54,222 nt of DNA from CAYJBH01 sp964370605 (GCA_964370605.1 CAYJJX010000018.1:1-54222); one strand, 5' to 3'. Shown: positions 16,044-25,734, counted from the stretch's first letter. The notes: generated from the sequence alone by a model not told the origin. Made by a program: numbers and translations.

Positions 16044-18026
16044 TTACGATACATCCAAATTATCGAGATATTCATATCCATGGTTTGCTATGAACTCTTT
16101 ACGTCCTGCGAGATTGTCGCCAAGCCAAAGGTCAAAGACATATGCCGTGTGTTCCGCCGTGTCCTTTTCCACCTTGATCAGTCGGCGAGTTTCAGGGTTC
16201 ATGGTGGTCATCCACATCATGTCCGGCTCATTTTCACCAAGACCTTTACTGCGCTGTAAAGTATGTTTTTCTCCCGAGATTTTTTCAAGTATTGACGCTT
16301 TCTCCTGCTCGGTATAGGCAAAAAAAGTCTTGTTTTTTGTATTGATTTCATATAGCGGCGACTCTGCGATATAAATATATCCTTGATATATAAGCTCCGG
16401 CATCAAGCGGTAGAAAAGCGCCAAAATAAGCGTCCTGATCTGATAGCCGTCATAGTCGGCGTCGGTACATATGATGATCTTGTTCCAGCGCAGAGAATCA
16501 ATGTCAAATCCGGCTATGCCGGTCTTTGCCTTGCCCGGCACATCGACACCACAGCCGAGTACCTTGATAATATCGGTTATAATTTCATTTTTGAAGATCT
16601 TTGCATAGTCCGCCTTCAAACAGTTGAGAATCTTTCCTCTGACCGGAATAATGGCTTGAAATTCAGCATTTCGGCTTGTCTTGCAAGCACCGAGCGCCGA
16701 GTCGCCCTCCACAATATAGAGTTCACGAACCGACAGGTCTTTCGTTCTGCAATCCACAAATTTTTGCACACGGTTTGCGATATCTATGTCACGTCCAATC
16801 GTCTTTTTCAGATTTTGACGTGTTTTTTCTGCCTGCTCACGGCTTTGTTTATTGATAAGAATCTGTGATGCAATTTTTTGAGCATCTTCCGGTTTTTCAA
16901 TGAAATAAACCTCTAATTGATGCTTTAAAAAATCGGTCATTGCCTGTGCGATAAAGCGGTTGGTAATCGCCTTTTTCGTCTGGTTTTCATACGATGTCTG
17001 GGTGGAAAAACCGGAGGTTATGATACACAGACAGTCCTGCACATCGGCAAAGGTTATTCTGCTCTCCCCTTTTTTGTAGAGATTTTTTTGTTTGAGATAG
17101 CTGTCAATCTGGTTGACAAATGCCGTCTTTACAGCACGCTCCGGTGAACCGCCGTGCTCCAAAAAGCTGGAGTTATGATAGTATTCCAGCATCGTCACCT
17201 TATTGGAAAAACAAAATGTGGCATTCATCTGGACACGATATTCCGGACGATCTTCACGATCGCGACCGGTTGCACTGCTCTGACAGGTCAGTATCGGTGT
17301 AAGATAATCGTTTCCAACCACCTCCGCAAGATAATCTTCAATGCCTTTTTCATAGAGATAAGTTGTCTCTTGTCTGCCTTCAGGTGTCTCGACAATCAGC
17401 TCAAAAGTTACCCCTGCGTTAACAACCGCTTGACGTTTGATGGTGTCATGAAGATAGTCTGCGCTGATGTAGATGTCGGTAAAAACATCGTCGTCCGGCA
17501 TATACTTTATTCGGCTTCCTGTCTTGCGCCTTGTCGATTCTTCCTTTTGCAAACCGCCAACATTCTCACCTCTCTCAAAATCGAGATGATAGTGAAAGCC
17601 GTCACGATACACATCCACCGTCATAAAGCGAGAGGCATACTGGGTTGCACAAAGTCCGAGTCCGTTAAGACCCAGCGAATAGGCATAGCTTTCGTCGTCT
17701 TCGTTGTATTTACCACCGGCATACAGCTCACAAAACAGCAGTTCCCAGTTGAACCGCTGTTCGTTTTGGTTGTAATCCACCGGGATACCACGACCGAAAT
17801 CTTCAATTTCGACACTGCCGTCCCGATATCTTTTGATAATAATCTTATTTCCGTGTCCGCCTCTTGCCTCATCGATTGAGTTGGAAAGAATCTCGAAAAC
17901 GGTGTGTTGACAACCCTCGATACCATCACTACCAAAGATAACACCCGGGCGCTTTCGCACCCGGTCTGCACCTTTTAAGCTCTGTATGCTTTCGTTATCA
18001 TATATCTGTGCCTTTTTTGCTGTCAT
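16044..18026 (-). CDS. parE: Type IIA topoisomerase B subunit (ParE/GyrB-like), divergent
   Basis: 660 residues. The GHKL ATPase domain has Glu45 in FEILSNSIDEA and a lid GLNGLG in place of the usual GLHGVG. The TOPRIM domain has VEGDSALGACK instead of the usual EGDSAGGSAK, followed by TDADYDG for Mg2+ binding; QRSKGLGE near the end is canonical. The catalytic Glu and the DxD are kept, so the enzyme should be active. It overlaps the ftsH end by 29 nt. I read it as the divergent clostridial topoisomerase IV-type pair, not the main gyrase. Confidence 0.9.
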   Translation of the reverse strand: MTAKKAQIYDNESIQSLKGADRVRKRPGVIFGSDGIEGCQHTVFEILSNSIDEARGGHGNKIIIKRYRDGSVEIEDFGRGIPVDYNQNEQRFNWELLFCELYAGGKYNEDDESYAYSLGLNGLGLCATQYASRFMTVDVYRDGFHYHLDFERGENVGGLQKEESTRRKTGSRIKYMPDDDVFTDIYISADYLHDTIKRQAVVNAGVTFELIVETPEGRQETTYLYEKGIEDYLAEVVGNDYLTPILTCQSSATGRDREDRPEYRVQMNATFCFSNKVTMLEYYHNSSFLEHGGSPERAVKTAFVNQIDSYLKQKNLYKKGESRITFADVQDCLCIITSGFSTQTSYENQTKKAITNRFIAQAMTDFLKHQLEVYFIEKPEDAQKIASQILINKQSREQAEKTRQNLKKTIGRDIDIANRVQKFVDCRTKDLSVRELYIVEGDSALGACKTSRNAEFQAIIPVRGKILNCLKADYAKIFKNEIITDIIKVLGCGVDVPGKAKTGIAGFDIDSLRWNKIIICTDADYDGYQIRTLILALFYRLMPELIYQGYIYIAESPLYEINTKNKTFFAYTEQEKASILEKISGEKHTLQRSKGLGENEPDMMWMTTMNPETRRLIKVEKDTAEHTAYVFDLWLGDNLAGRKEFIANHGYEYLDNLDVS

Positions 18027-20100
18027 CCTCGTTCCCTTGTTGAGTTGTTATTTCGTTCTCCTGCTTCGGAGTCTCTGCTTCTTGCGGCTGTTGTGCTTGT
18101 GGCATAACTTCATCAGAAGATTCAGCCTTCTTTTCAGCCAAACTTTCATCCAATTGACGCTTTGCCTCTTCGATTCCCTCTTGTGAAATCTCGACCTTTT
18201 CTTGCTCGGCAAGTGCCTTGAGATCGATGGGAAGTTTTTCGGAGCGAGGCTCAAAAGGTGGAAGTTCTTCGCCATTCATCAACATTTTGAATTCTTCGCC
18301 GTCAAGTTTATCACGCTCTAACAAAGCAGCCGATACAATATGGAGTTTGTCCATATTGTCAAGTAGTATCTGTTCCGCCTTGGAATATGAGTTGTCAAGC
18401 AGATGTCGAATTTCGGTATCAATTTCCAGAGCTACTGTGTCACTATACTGTTTTTGCTGATTGAAGTCACGACCAAGGAAGGTCTCAGACGGATTACCGC
18501 CATAGACAACAGGACCGAGGGTGTCGCTGAAACCGTAACGTGTGACCATGTTTCTCGCTATCGAGGTTGCACGCTCCAAGTCGTTTGATGCTCCGGTTGA
18601 AATATCGTCCAGCACCAATTTTTCCGCAACTCGTCCGCCGAGAAGGGTAATAAGCTCATCCAACATCTGATTTTTGGTGCGATAGTTGGTATCTTCCTCC
18701 GGCAAACTGAGTGTAAAGCCGCCTGCCATTCCACGTGGTATGATGGATATGGTGTGAACCGGATGAGTATTTTCCAACAAATAGGTGCTAATCGCGTGTC
18801 CTGCCTCATGATAGGCAGTCAGGCGTCGTTCTTTTTCTGTGATAATGCGGCTCTTTTTCTCCGGTCCTGCCACTACCTTGACGGTACTCTCCTCTATGTC
18901 AAACATGGTGATAGCCTTGCGTCCATGTCTTGCGGCAAGCAGTGCCGCCTCATTCACAAGATTCTCAAGGTCGGCACCGGTGAAGCCGGGTGTACCTTTA
19001 GCGATTGTGTTGAGATCCACATCTGGGGCAAGTGGTTTTTTCTTGGTATGAACTTTCAAAATTTCAAAACGTCCCTTTATGTCGGGAAGCCCAACATATA
19101 CCTGACGGTCAAATCGACCGGGGCGAAGCAGTGCTTTGTCCAAAATGTCGGCACGGTTGGTTGCGGCAATTATGATAACACCATCATTCACACCAAAACC
19201 ATCCATCTCAACCAAAAGTTGGTTAAGGGTTTGTTCTCTCTCATCATGTCCGCCACCGAGTCCTGCGCCACGTTGACGGCCTACGGCATCAATTTCATCA
19301 ATGAATACAATTGCTGGGGAGCTTTTCTTTGCCTTGTCAAACAGGTCACGAACACGAGATGCACCGACACCGACAAACATTTCCACAAAGTCGGAACCGG
19401 AGATTGAGAAAAACGGCACACCGGCTTCGCCTGCACAGGCACGCGCAAGCAGGGTTTTACCGGTACCGGGAGGCCCGACAAACAGCACACCCCTCGGTAT
19501 TCTTGCACCAAGTTCATTATATTTTTTCGGATTTTTAAGGAACTCGACAATTTCTGTCAACTCCTCTTTTTCTTCATCAGCACCCGCAACATCATCAAAT
19601 GTATTTTTGCGTCCTTCATCGGTATTGCTTTTCACTTTTGCCTTACCAACGTTCATTGCACCTCTTGCACCGGACTGGCTGTAAATCATGAAATACCAAA
19701 TGGCACCGAGACCAAGCAGCATAAACAGTGTCGGCAGCAGACTGAACCACCACGGTGTTTCCGAGGCGGGCAGATAGTCGTATGACACGAGCGGAGCATC
19801 ACTCTCAAGCGAGGCCTTGACATGATCCTCAATGTCTGAAACAAAGAGTGAAACGTTTGGAACTCGATAACTTTCAGGCTCTTCTTCGGTTGATGTCTTG
19901 AGTTTATACTCCAGCACACCGGAACCGAGATCCAGCGCATAATATTCTATGTTATTGTCGGCAAAATGCTTAATAATCTCGGAATACTTCGGCATCACTG
20001 TTTCTTGCGGCATTCTCAGGAATACCGCAAGCATGATTGCGGAAGCAATCACCAAAATATATATGATGATAGTACTGTTATTTTTATTTTTTTTAACCAA
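17998..20100 (-). CDS. ftsH: ATP-dependent zinc metalloprotease FtsH
   Basis: 700 residues. Two membrane helices (about 11-29 and 119-140) flank an extracytoplasmic domain. The AAA module has Walker A GPPGTGKT (209-216), Walker B VFIDEID (265-271) and second-region arginines (RPGRFDR). The zinc site is HEAGH (431-435). It degrades membrane and regulatory proteins. The C-terminal tail is long, acidic and Gln/Glu-rich, and its coding end overlaps parE. The order tilS-hpt-ftsH is conserved in Firmicutes and supports all three calls. Confidence 0.97.
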   Translation of the reverse strand: MVKKNKNNSTIIIYILVIASAIMLAVFLRMPQETVMPKYSEIIKHFADNNIEYYALDLGSGVLEYKLKTSTEEEPESYRVPNVSLFVSDIEDHVKASLESDAPLVSYDYLPASETPWWFSLLPTLFMLLGLGAIWYFMIYSQSGARGAMNVGKAKVKSNTDEGRKNTFDDVAGADEEKEELTEIVEFLKNPKKYNELGARIPRGVLFVGPPGTGKTLLARACAGEAGVPFFSISGSDFVEMFVGVGASRVRDLFDKAKKSSPAIVFIDEIDAVGRQRGAGLGGGHDEREQTLNQLLVEMDGFGVNDGVIIIAATNRADILDKALLRPGRFDRQVYVGLPDIKGRFEILKVHTKKKPLAPDVDLNTIAKGTPGFTGADLENLVNEAALLAARHGRKAITMFDIEESTVKVVAGPEKKSRIITEKERRLTAYHEAGHAISTYLLENTHPVHTISIIPRGMAGGFTLSLPEEDTNYRTKNQMLDELITLLGGRVAEKLVLDDISTGASNDLERATSIARNMVTRYGFSDTLGPVVYGGNPSETFLGRDFNQQKQYSDTVALEIDTEIRHLLDNSYSKAEQILLDNMDKLHIVSAALLERDKLDGEEFKMLMNGEELPPFEPRSEKLPIDLKALAEQEKVEISQEGIEEAKRQLDESLAEKKAESSDEVMPQAQQPQEAETPKQENEITTQQGNEDDSKKGTDI

Positions 20101-20116
20101 AATTTTTCCTCACTAA

Positions 20117-20653
20117 TTATTCGTAAACCTTGGGGTCAAGCAGCCCGATGTACGGAAGGTTGCGATATTTTTCCGCATAGTCAAGGCCGTAGCCAATTAA
20201 AAATTCATCCGGAACCTTAAAACCTATGTAGTCACTAGTTATATCTGCCTTGCGGCGTTCCGGTTTGTCAAGCAATGTGCAAATCTTTATCGACTTCGGA
20301 CCTCTTGAATTGAGCAACACTGTCAAATGTTGAAGTGTTACACCACTGTCAAGTATGTCTTCGATAATTAGCACGTCTTTATCTGCAACGTTGATATCAA
20401 GATCTTTTATAACCTTGACGTTGCCGGATGTTTTTGCACCACTACCATAAGAGGAAACCACCATGAAATCGATCATGAGCGGCAGATCAATATGGCGCAT
20501 TAGGTCAGAGAAGAATACAACGCCGCCTTTGAGGACAGATACCAACAATAGGTCCTTTCCACGGTAGTCTTCTGTTATTTGTTTTCCGAGCTCCTCACAT
20601 TTTTCTGCAATCTGCTCTGCGGTCAGTAGCACGGACTTTATGTCATTTTTCAC
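20117..20653 (-). CDS. hpt: Hypoxanthine phosphoribosyltransferase
   Basis: 178-residue purine-salvage enzyme that makes IMP/GMP from hypoxanthine/guanine and PRPP. The PRPP motif EDILDSGVT (98-106) and SVLKGGVVFFSDL (39-51) are present. The start is GTG at 20653 with AGGAG eight bases upstream. A promoter-like sequence lies in the 122-bp gap before it, so it may be transcribed separately as well as from the upstream genes. It is 16 nt before ftsH. Confidence 0.96.
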   Translation of the reverse strand: MKNDIKSVLLTAEQIAEKCEELGKQITEDYRGKDLLLVSVLKGGVVFFSDLMRHIDLPLMIDFMVVSSYGSGAKTSGNVKVIKDLDINVADKDVLIIEDILDSGVTLQHLTVLLNSRGPKSIKICTLLDKPERRKADITSDYIGFKVPDEFLIGYGLDYAEKYRNLPYIGLLDPKVYE

Positions 20654-20695
20654 TTTAGTTGCTCCTAATAATCAATATATAGATATAGTAAGAGT

Positions 20696-20719
20696 AGTAT
20701 AACACTATTTTGTTGTCAA
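20696..20719 (-). promoter_or_regulatory. Possible internal promoter for hpt-ftsH
   Basis: On the minus strand a perfect TTGACA (20719-20714) is followed by TATACT (20701-20696), but at only 12 nt spacing; TACTCT at 17 nt is a poorer alternative -10. The stretch 20654-20775 contains no gene and is the largest gap inside the cluster. Confidence 0.4.
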
Positions 20720-20775
20720 GATAAGGGGTTTTTGCGTGTTTTGTATGTTTGCATAAAAAATCATGTTGTCTATTG

Positions 20776-21711
20776 TCATATAATGACAGCTTTACCATTC
20801 TTTCGCTGCAATCTCTTGCCATTCTTGAACTGTAATCCTAGCAAATTTTTCAACATGACCTGCCGTGCCTTTTGAATCATGTCGTCTGTGGGTTCATGGT
20901 GTGCTTCGATATATTGTGCCGCGACCTCTAACTGCACCGCCTTGTGTAAAGTAGCATAAGACGCAAGCTCCGGTTCAGGATGGCTTTTCAGATACCCGTT
21001 TGCAACTTCTGCAACAAGGTCGTGTGCAAGCTCGGTCGAGGCTGCCGCACGAATCAAGGCACGTTCCGCCGCCGGGTTTATCTCATTGAGTATCGGCATT
21101 ATCTCATTTCTTATGCGATTTCTGGTATATATATTGCTATCGTTGGTTGCATCATTACGATAATCAATCATCTCATTTAATGCAAATTCGCGAATTTCGT
21201 CTCGTGAACAGTCAAAAAGCGGCCGAACATATATTCCATTCTTTGCTTTTATGCCATACATACCACCCGATCCGGTGCCGCGAATCATCCGTATCAATAC
21301 CGTCTCGGCAACGTCTCCAGCGTTGTGGCCGGTGGCTATGAATGCTCCGTAGCGTTCGCTGAGTTCATTGAAGAGCAGTTGCCGTTCACTTCTCCCCCAT
21401 GCTTCAGACCCTACCGGATTTCCGTCCTTGTCGCGTTCGTTGCTCGCTGTCTTCAAAAAAAATTCAACATTGTTATCTTTTGCCACTGCTCGACAAAACT
21501 CTCTATCACCGTCCGACTGATCCCCCCTAAGATGATGATCAAGATGGGCTATCCCGAGCAGTTTGATCTTCAGAAGGCGCTCATATTTTTTGAGAAGGTG
21601 AAACAGCACAGCACTGTCAGCACCGCCCGAAAAAGCGACAATAACCGTACTGCCGCAAGGCAAAAGCTTGCGGCGGCGTACGGTTTGTAAAAATCTTTCG
21701 TTAATAATCAT
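20776..21711 (-). CDS. tilS: tRNA(Ile)-lysidine synthetase, short form
   Basis: 311 residues. TilS attaches lysine to C34 of tRNA-Ile(CAU) so that it reads AUA. The PP-loop ATPase motif is SGGADS (28-33), and HLDHHLRGDQSDGD and ATGHNAGDVAETVLIR follow in order. It is shorter than the usual 430-470 residues and lacks the distal C-terminal domain, as in some short TilS proteins. It overlaps the dnaB 3' end by 11 nt. Confidence 0.93.
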   Translation of the reverse strand: MIINERFLQTVRRRKLLPCGSTVIVAFSGGADSAVLFHLLKKYERLLKIKLLGIAHLDHHLRGDQSDGDREFCRAVAKDNNVEFFLKTASNERDKDGNPVGSEAWGRSERQLLFNELSERYGAFIATGHNAGDVAETVLIRMIRGTGSGGMYGIKAKNGIYVRPLFDCSRDEIREFALNEMIDYRNDATNDSNIYTRNRIRNEIMPILNEINPAAERALIRAAASTELAHDLVAEVANGYLKSHPEPELASYATLHKAVQLEVAAQYIEAHHEPTDDMIQKARQVMLKNLLGLQFKNGKRLQRKNGKAVII

Positions 21712-23068
21712 ATTCCGGATTCAAGAATCTCGTATGAGCACCGTCCCACATGAGCTGGGCAGTTCCAACCTCACCATGACGGTTTTTAGCAATAATACAT
21801 TCTGCCTGTGTGTCGTCAGCCTCATCGTCATATGTAGCTTCACGATACAAAAACAACACCGAGTCGGCATCCTGTTCGATAGAGCCGGAATCACGAAGGT
21901 CGGCGAGTACCGGACGGTGCTCTTCTTTGCTCCGCTTTTCCGTTGCACGGCTAAGCTGTGACAGCGTCATGACAGGTACCATCAGCTCTTTTGCCATAAT
22001 CTTAAGATTTCGTGTTATTTCACTAACCTCGTTTACACGACTGTCAAACTTTTTGCCACTAGTCATAAGTTGTAGATAGTCTATGATGATAAAACCGACA
22101 TTCGGCATACGAGGGTCGGAATTAATACGACGTATTTTCGCCTTGATTTCCGGTACCGTGATGGCACTACTATCATCCAAATAGATGGGAAGCTTTGACA
22201 TTTTTGACGAAGCATCGGCAAGTTCTTTCCAAAGTTCCATTCTGTCAATACCACTTCGAAACACCGAACTATCAAGCAGAGCTTCACTCGACAAAAGGCG
22301 AGCGGTGAGCTGTTCGCGGCTCATCTCGAGCGAGAATATTGCCACCGCTTCTTGCATCCTCTTTGCAACATTTGTTGCTATATTGAGCGCAAAACTGGTT
22401 TTGCCGACACCGGGTCTTGCGGCCAGAATAACTAGATCTGATTTACCGAGACCACCGAGCATTCGGTCGAGATAAACAAATCCGGTCGGAATACCGAGAT
22501 AACGATCACGGTCAGGACCGCTGATCTTTTGAATATAACCTAGTGTTTCGGTGATAGGTGTTTCGATATGTAGCAATGCCGAGCTGTCACGCCCTTGCCT
22601 CAAATCGTATATCTTTTGCTCTGCAAACTCGAGAAGGACCGAAGGGTCGCTTTCCTTTGAGGCAGTTTCTAAAATATCGGTAGCTGCCGCCATAAGACGT
22701 CGTACCGAGTGTTTTTGCAGTATGATTGATGCATAAGCCTTGACATTCGAAAGAGATGGAACCGTTTCCGCAAGACTTGCAAGATAAAGTTTTGCATCGT
22801 TTTCGTTTGCAATGATACCGTTTTCGACGATGTTGTTAATCAGTGTTACAATATCAATGGTTTGGCTTTGAGTGAACAATTGAATCATCTGGGCGTATAT
22901 CTGACCGCGCTGGCTATTATAAAACTGTTCCGGCGTGAGCATCTCAATGAGGTCGGATAACAGAGACGAGTCAATAATCACGGCGCCAAGCACTGCCTGT
23001 TCCGCCTCGTGGCTGAATGGTTCCTCAATACCGAGGTTTTTGAGCTGTAAAGTTAATTCCCCTGCCAT
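21701..23068 (-). CDS. dnaB: Replicative DNA helicase DnaB
   Basis: 455-residue hexameric helicase of the replication fork. The N-terminal DnaB domain carries EAEQAVLGAVIID. The RecA-like domain has Walker A ARPGVGKTS (217-225), Walker B IIIDYLQLM and the arginine-finger region TRNLKIMAKEL. Length is normal and there is no intein. It follows rplI by 26 nt, the common Firmicute order rplI-dnaB. Confidence 0.97.
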   Translation of the reverse strand: MAGELTLQLKNLGIEEPFSHEAEQAVLGAVIIDSSLLSDLIEMLTPEQFYNSQRGQIYAQMIQLFTQSQTIDIVTLINNIVENGIIANENDAKLYLASLAETVPSLSNVKAYASIILQKHSVRRLMAAATDILETASKESDPSVLLEFAEQKIYDLRQGRDSSALLHIETPITETLGYIQKISGPDRDRYLGIPTGFVYLDRMLGGLGKSDLVILAARPGVGKTSFALNIATNVAKRMQEAVAIFSLEMSREQLTARLLSSEALLDSSVFRSGIDRMELWKELADASSKMSKLPIYLDDSSAITVPEIKAKIRRINSDPRMPNVGFIIIDYLQLMTSGKKFDSRVNEVSEITRNLKIMAKELMVPVMTLSQLSRATEKRSKEEHRPVLADLRDSGSIEQDADSVLFLYREATYDDEADDTQAECIIAKNRHGEVGTAQLMWDGAHTRFLNPEYDY

Positions 23069-23094
23069 TATAAAAATCGTTCCTTTCCGCTATT

Positions 23095-23538
23095 TTATAT
23101 TGCTACTACCGACAGGTTCATCTTGCCGTTGACCGAGGTGTGCAGTTTCACACCAATCTCATAATCACCAAGATCTTTGATGTCTGCAACTGTAAGTTTG
23201 CGCTTATCTACATCAATTTTCAGTTGGTTTTTAATCGCTTCCGCTACGTCTTTTGAAGTAACTGTTCCGTATATCTTTCCATTTGGTGAAGTTTTAACCG
23301 AGACGGTAATCTTTTTGCCGAAAAGATCCTTGCCATGGTTTTTCGCAGCTTCCAATTCTTCGTCGGCGCGATGTTGTTTAGCTTGTTCCTTATTTTTTAC
23401 ATCGTTTAATGCCGAGGCCGATGCCTCAACTGCAATTCCTCGCGGAAAAAGAAAATTGCGAGCGTAGCCGTCTGAAACTTGGACGACTTCATCCTTTTTT
23501 CCGGTACCTTTGACATCTTGCTTTAATACAACTTTCAT
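23095..23538 (-). CDS. rplI: Large-subunit ribosomal protein bL9
   Basis: 147 residues with the L9 N-terminal signature GYARNFLFPRGIAVEA, a long connecting helix and the C-terminal domain. L9 bridges the 50S base and affects frame maintenance and ribosome quality. It is 20 nt after rnj and 26 nt before dnaB. Confidence 0.97.
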   Translation of the reverse strand: MKVVLKQDVKGTGKKDEVVQVSDGYARNFLFPRGIAVEASASALNDVKNKEQAKQHRADEELEAAKNHGKDLFGKKITVSVKTSPNGKIYGTVTSKDVAEAIKNQLKIDVDKRKLTVADIKDLGDYEIGVKLHTSVNGKMNLSVVAI

Positions 23539-23558
23539 TTACCCCTTACCTATCCTTT

Positions 23559-25478
23559 CTATACTTCCATTATTAGCGGTATTATTATCGGACGACGTTT
23601 CAGACGACGATACATTAACCCCTGTGTTTGTTCACTGAGTTTAGTTATAATCGATTGGCGGCTTGCCGAATCGGACAGTTCATATTCATAAAAAATATCC
23701 TGCACCAGTTTTTTAACCTCTTCCAAAAAGACGGTAGAGGCCTTGCCATGAATAAATCCTTTTGTCTCGATGGTTGGGCCGCTGAGAAGTTCGCGTGTTA
23801 CCGAATCAATGGAGGCGGCTATTACTATAACTCCCTCTTCCGACAACATCTTACGATCACGAAGTACCGATGTGCCCACATCGCCGATTCCAAGGCCATC
23901 GACCAACACATCCGCAACATTGATAAAGTTGCCTTTGGTAATTCCCTTTCTGTTGACACATAGTGTCTGTCCAACTTCCGGTATATAAATATTTTTCTTA
24001 TCGACACCGGTGGATTCGGCAAGTTTTGCATGTTTGATGAGCTGTCGCATCTCACCGTGAACCGGAAGAAACATCTTCGGCCGTACAAGTGTAAGCAGCA
24101 GTTTCAGTTCTTCCGCACAGGCATGACCCGAGACATGGACATCATACATGGATTCATATATGACCTCTGCTCCAAGACAGAGCAGTCCGTTGATGACGCG
24201 GCTGACAGTGACCTCATTACCCGGAATTGGTGTTGCCGAAATAATTATGAAGTCGCCCGGTACAACACTGAGGTTGCGATGTGTTCCGGCTGCCATTCGG
24301 GAAAGCGCAGAAAGAGGCTCACCCTGGCTTCCGGTGGTAACAACAACCAACTTTTCAGACTCGACCCTTTTCATCTCTTCCATGTTGATGATGGTCTCTT
24401 TTTTAGCGGTGAGAAAACCGAGTTCCAAGGCCATCGCAACATTCTTTTCCATACTACGTCCGGAAAAAACTACCTTGCGTTTGTGCTGGGTTGCAAGATC
24501 GATTATCTGCTGGATACGGTAAATATTTGAGGAGAAACTTGCAATAAATATTCTGCGATCTTGTGCTTGCACAAACAATTTTTTGAAGCTCTCCGCAACT
24601 TTTTGCTCACTTTCGGTAAAACCAGGTCGCTCTGCATTTGTACTGTCCGACATCATGCAGAGAACACCTTTTTTACCATATGCGGCAAATGATTTGAGGT
24701 CGATACTTTTTCCGGAAATCGGGGTAAAGTCCACCTTGAAATCTCCGGTATGCAGAACAATTCCCGCCGGTGTGTCGATGGCGAGCGCCACGGCATCCGG
24801 AATGGAGTGGTTAACACGAATTGCATCGACGGTGAATACACCGATCTTTATCTTTTCGCCCGGCTCAATTACATTGATGTTGGAACTTTTTGCAAGGCCG
24901 TGTTCCTCTAGCTTATTGCGTATAAAACCGGCGGTAAGCTTTGTAGCATAGACCGGAATGTTGAGTTTCTTCAAAAGATAAGGAATTGCACCGATGTGAT
25001 CTTCGTGTCCATGTGTTACAACAAGGCCTCTTATTTTTGATGCATTTGCTATAACATAGCTGAAATCGGGAATGACAAGGTCGACTCCGAACATATGGTC
25101 ATCCGGAAAGGATATTCCGCAATCTACAATCAATATTTCATTGTCGCACTCGAAAAGAGTAATATTCTTTCCAATTTCGCCGAGTCCGCCAAGTGGAAGT
25201 ATGTTAACTGTTTTTTTGTCATTACCGGTAACACGGTTTGTTGCGGCGCTACGTTTGAGCACCTTGGTGTCGTCTTTTTGTTTTTTATTTGCTGCAGCCG
25301 CTGCGGAAGGTTTGCGCCCCGCGGTAGCTCCGCTCTGCCTGCGAACATTGTTTTTTTGTTTTTCCGCTATTGTTTTTGTTTCGGGCTGAGACATAATTTT
25401 CTCAAATGAAAACATGGGCTTGTGCTTTTTTTCCGGTGCACTCTTTTTGGGCGCACTTTTATTGTTGCTTTGTGTCAT
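23559..25478 (-). CDS. rnj: Ribonuclease J
   Basis: 639 residues. A metallo-beta-lactamase/beta-CASP ribonuclease with 5'-3' exo- and endonuclease activity on mRNA. A disordered, Lys/Ala-rich N-terminal extension of about 85 residues precedes the family start (KTVNILPLGGLGEIGKN). The metal site is HGHEDH (156-161), with LHTGDFK and SGHA later. I place the start at ATG 25478, which has AAAGGAAA ten bases upstream; a longer in-frame ORF lacks a ribosome binding site. It heads the long cluster and has a leader of about 220 nt. Confidence 0.95.
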   Translation of the reverse strand: MTQSNNKSAPKKSAPEKKHKPMFSFEKIMSQPETKTIAEKQKNNVRRQSGATAGRKPSAAAAANKKQKDDTKVLKRSAATNRVTGNDKKTVNILPLGGLGEIGKNITLFECDNEILIVDCGISFPDDHMFGVDLVIPDFSYVIANASKIRGLVVTHGHEDHIGAIPYLLKKLNIPVYATKLTAGFIRNKLEEHGLAKSSNINVIEPGEKIKIGVFTVDAIRVNHSIPDAVALAIDTPAGIVLHTGDFKVDFTPISGKSIDLKSFAAYGKKGVLCMMSDSTNAERPGFTESEQKVAESFKKLFVQAQDRRIFIASFSSNIYRIQQIIDLATQHKRKVVFSGRSMEKNVAMALELGFLTAKKETIINMEEMKRVESEKLVVVTTGSQGEPLSALSRMAAGTHRNLSVVPGDFIIISATPIPGNEVTVSRVINGLLCLGAEVIYESMYDVHVSGHACAEELKLLLTLVRPKMFLPVHGEMRQLIKHAKLAESTGVDKKNIYIPEVGQTLCVNRKGITKGNFINVADVLVDGLGIGDVGTSVLRDRKMLSEEGVIVIAASIDSVTRELLSGPTIETKGFIHGKASTVFLEEVKKLVQDIFYEYELSDSASRQSIITKLSEQTQGLMYRRLKRRPIIIPLIMEV

Positions 25479-25705
25479 AAATGTCGAATTTCCTTTCTTT
25501 GAAACGAAGAAATCTGTCAGAAATTTGATTGATTTCAAAGTTTCCTTACTGCACATAAAACACACAAATGCACTGTCGTTAGGCAACAACAGACACTTTT
25601 GGTATATTTTAGATGCTATTTATTTTTCTTTTATTAACAGGCATAAAGCCAAAATTATAAATTAAAATACTTATACAACTCATGTAAAAGTATACTCTAC
25701 TATAA
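25479..25705 (-). promoter_or_regulatory. Long structured leader of the rnj operon
   Basis: From the promoter at 25706-25734, transcription would start at about 25699, leaving roughly 220 nt untranslated. An 8-bp stem (25573-25580 with 25585-25592, one G-U pair) carries a 4-nt loop GCCT. CTTTGAAA (25497-25504) pairs with TTTCAAAG (25533-25540) directly in front of the ribosome binding site. No riboswitch family is recognised. Confidence 0.45.
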
Positions 25706-25734
25706 AGATTACTACTTTTCGGTGGGAATGTCAA
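25706..25734 (-). promoter_or_regulatory. SigA-type promoter of the rnj operon
   Basis: On the minus strand a perfect TTGACA (25734-25729), 17 nt, then TAATCT (25711-25706). It probably drives the long series rnj to the DMT permease gene. Confidence 0.7.

Noticed and set aside
17154..17879. 241-codon open frame on the plus strand opposite parE
   Set aside because: It lies entirely within the ATPase part of the topoisomerase B gene and shows no family motif of its own.
25479..25589. N-terminal extension of RNase J by 37 codons
   Set aside because: The longer frame begins without a ribosome binding site, and the ATG at 25478 has AAAGGAAA ideally placed.
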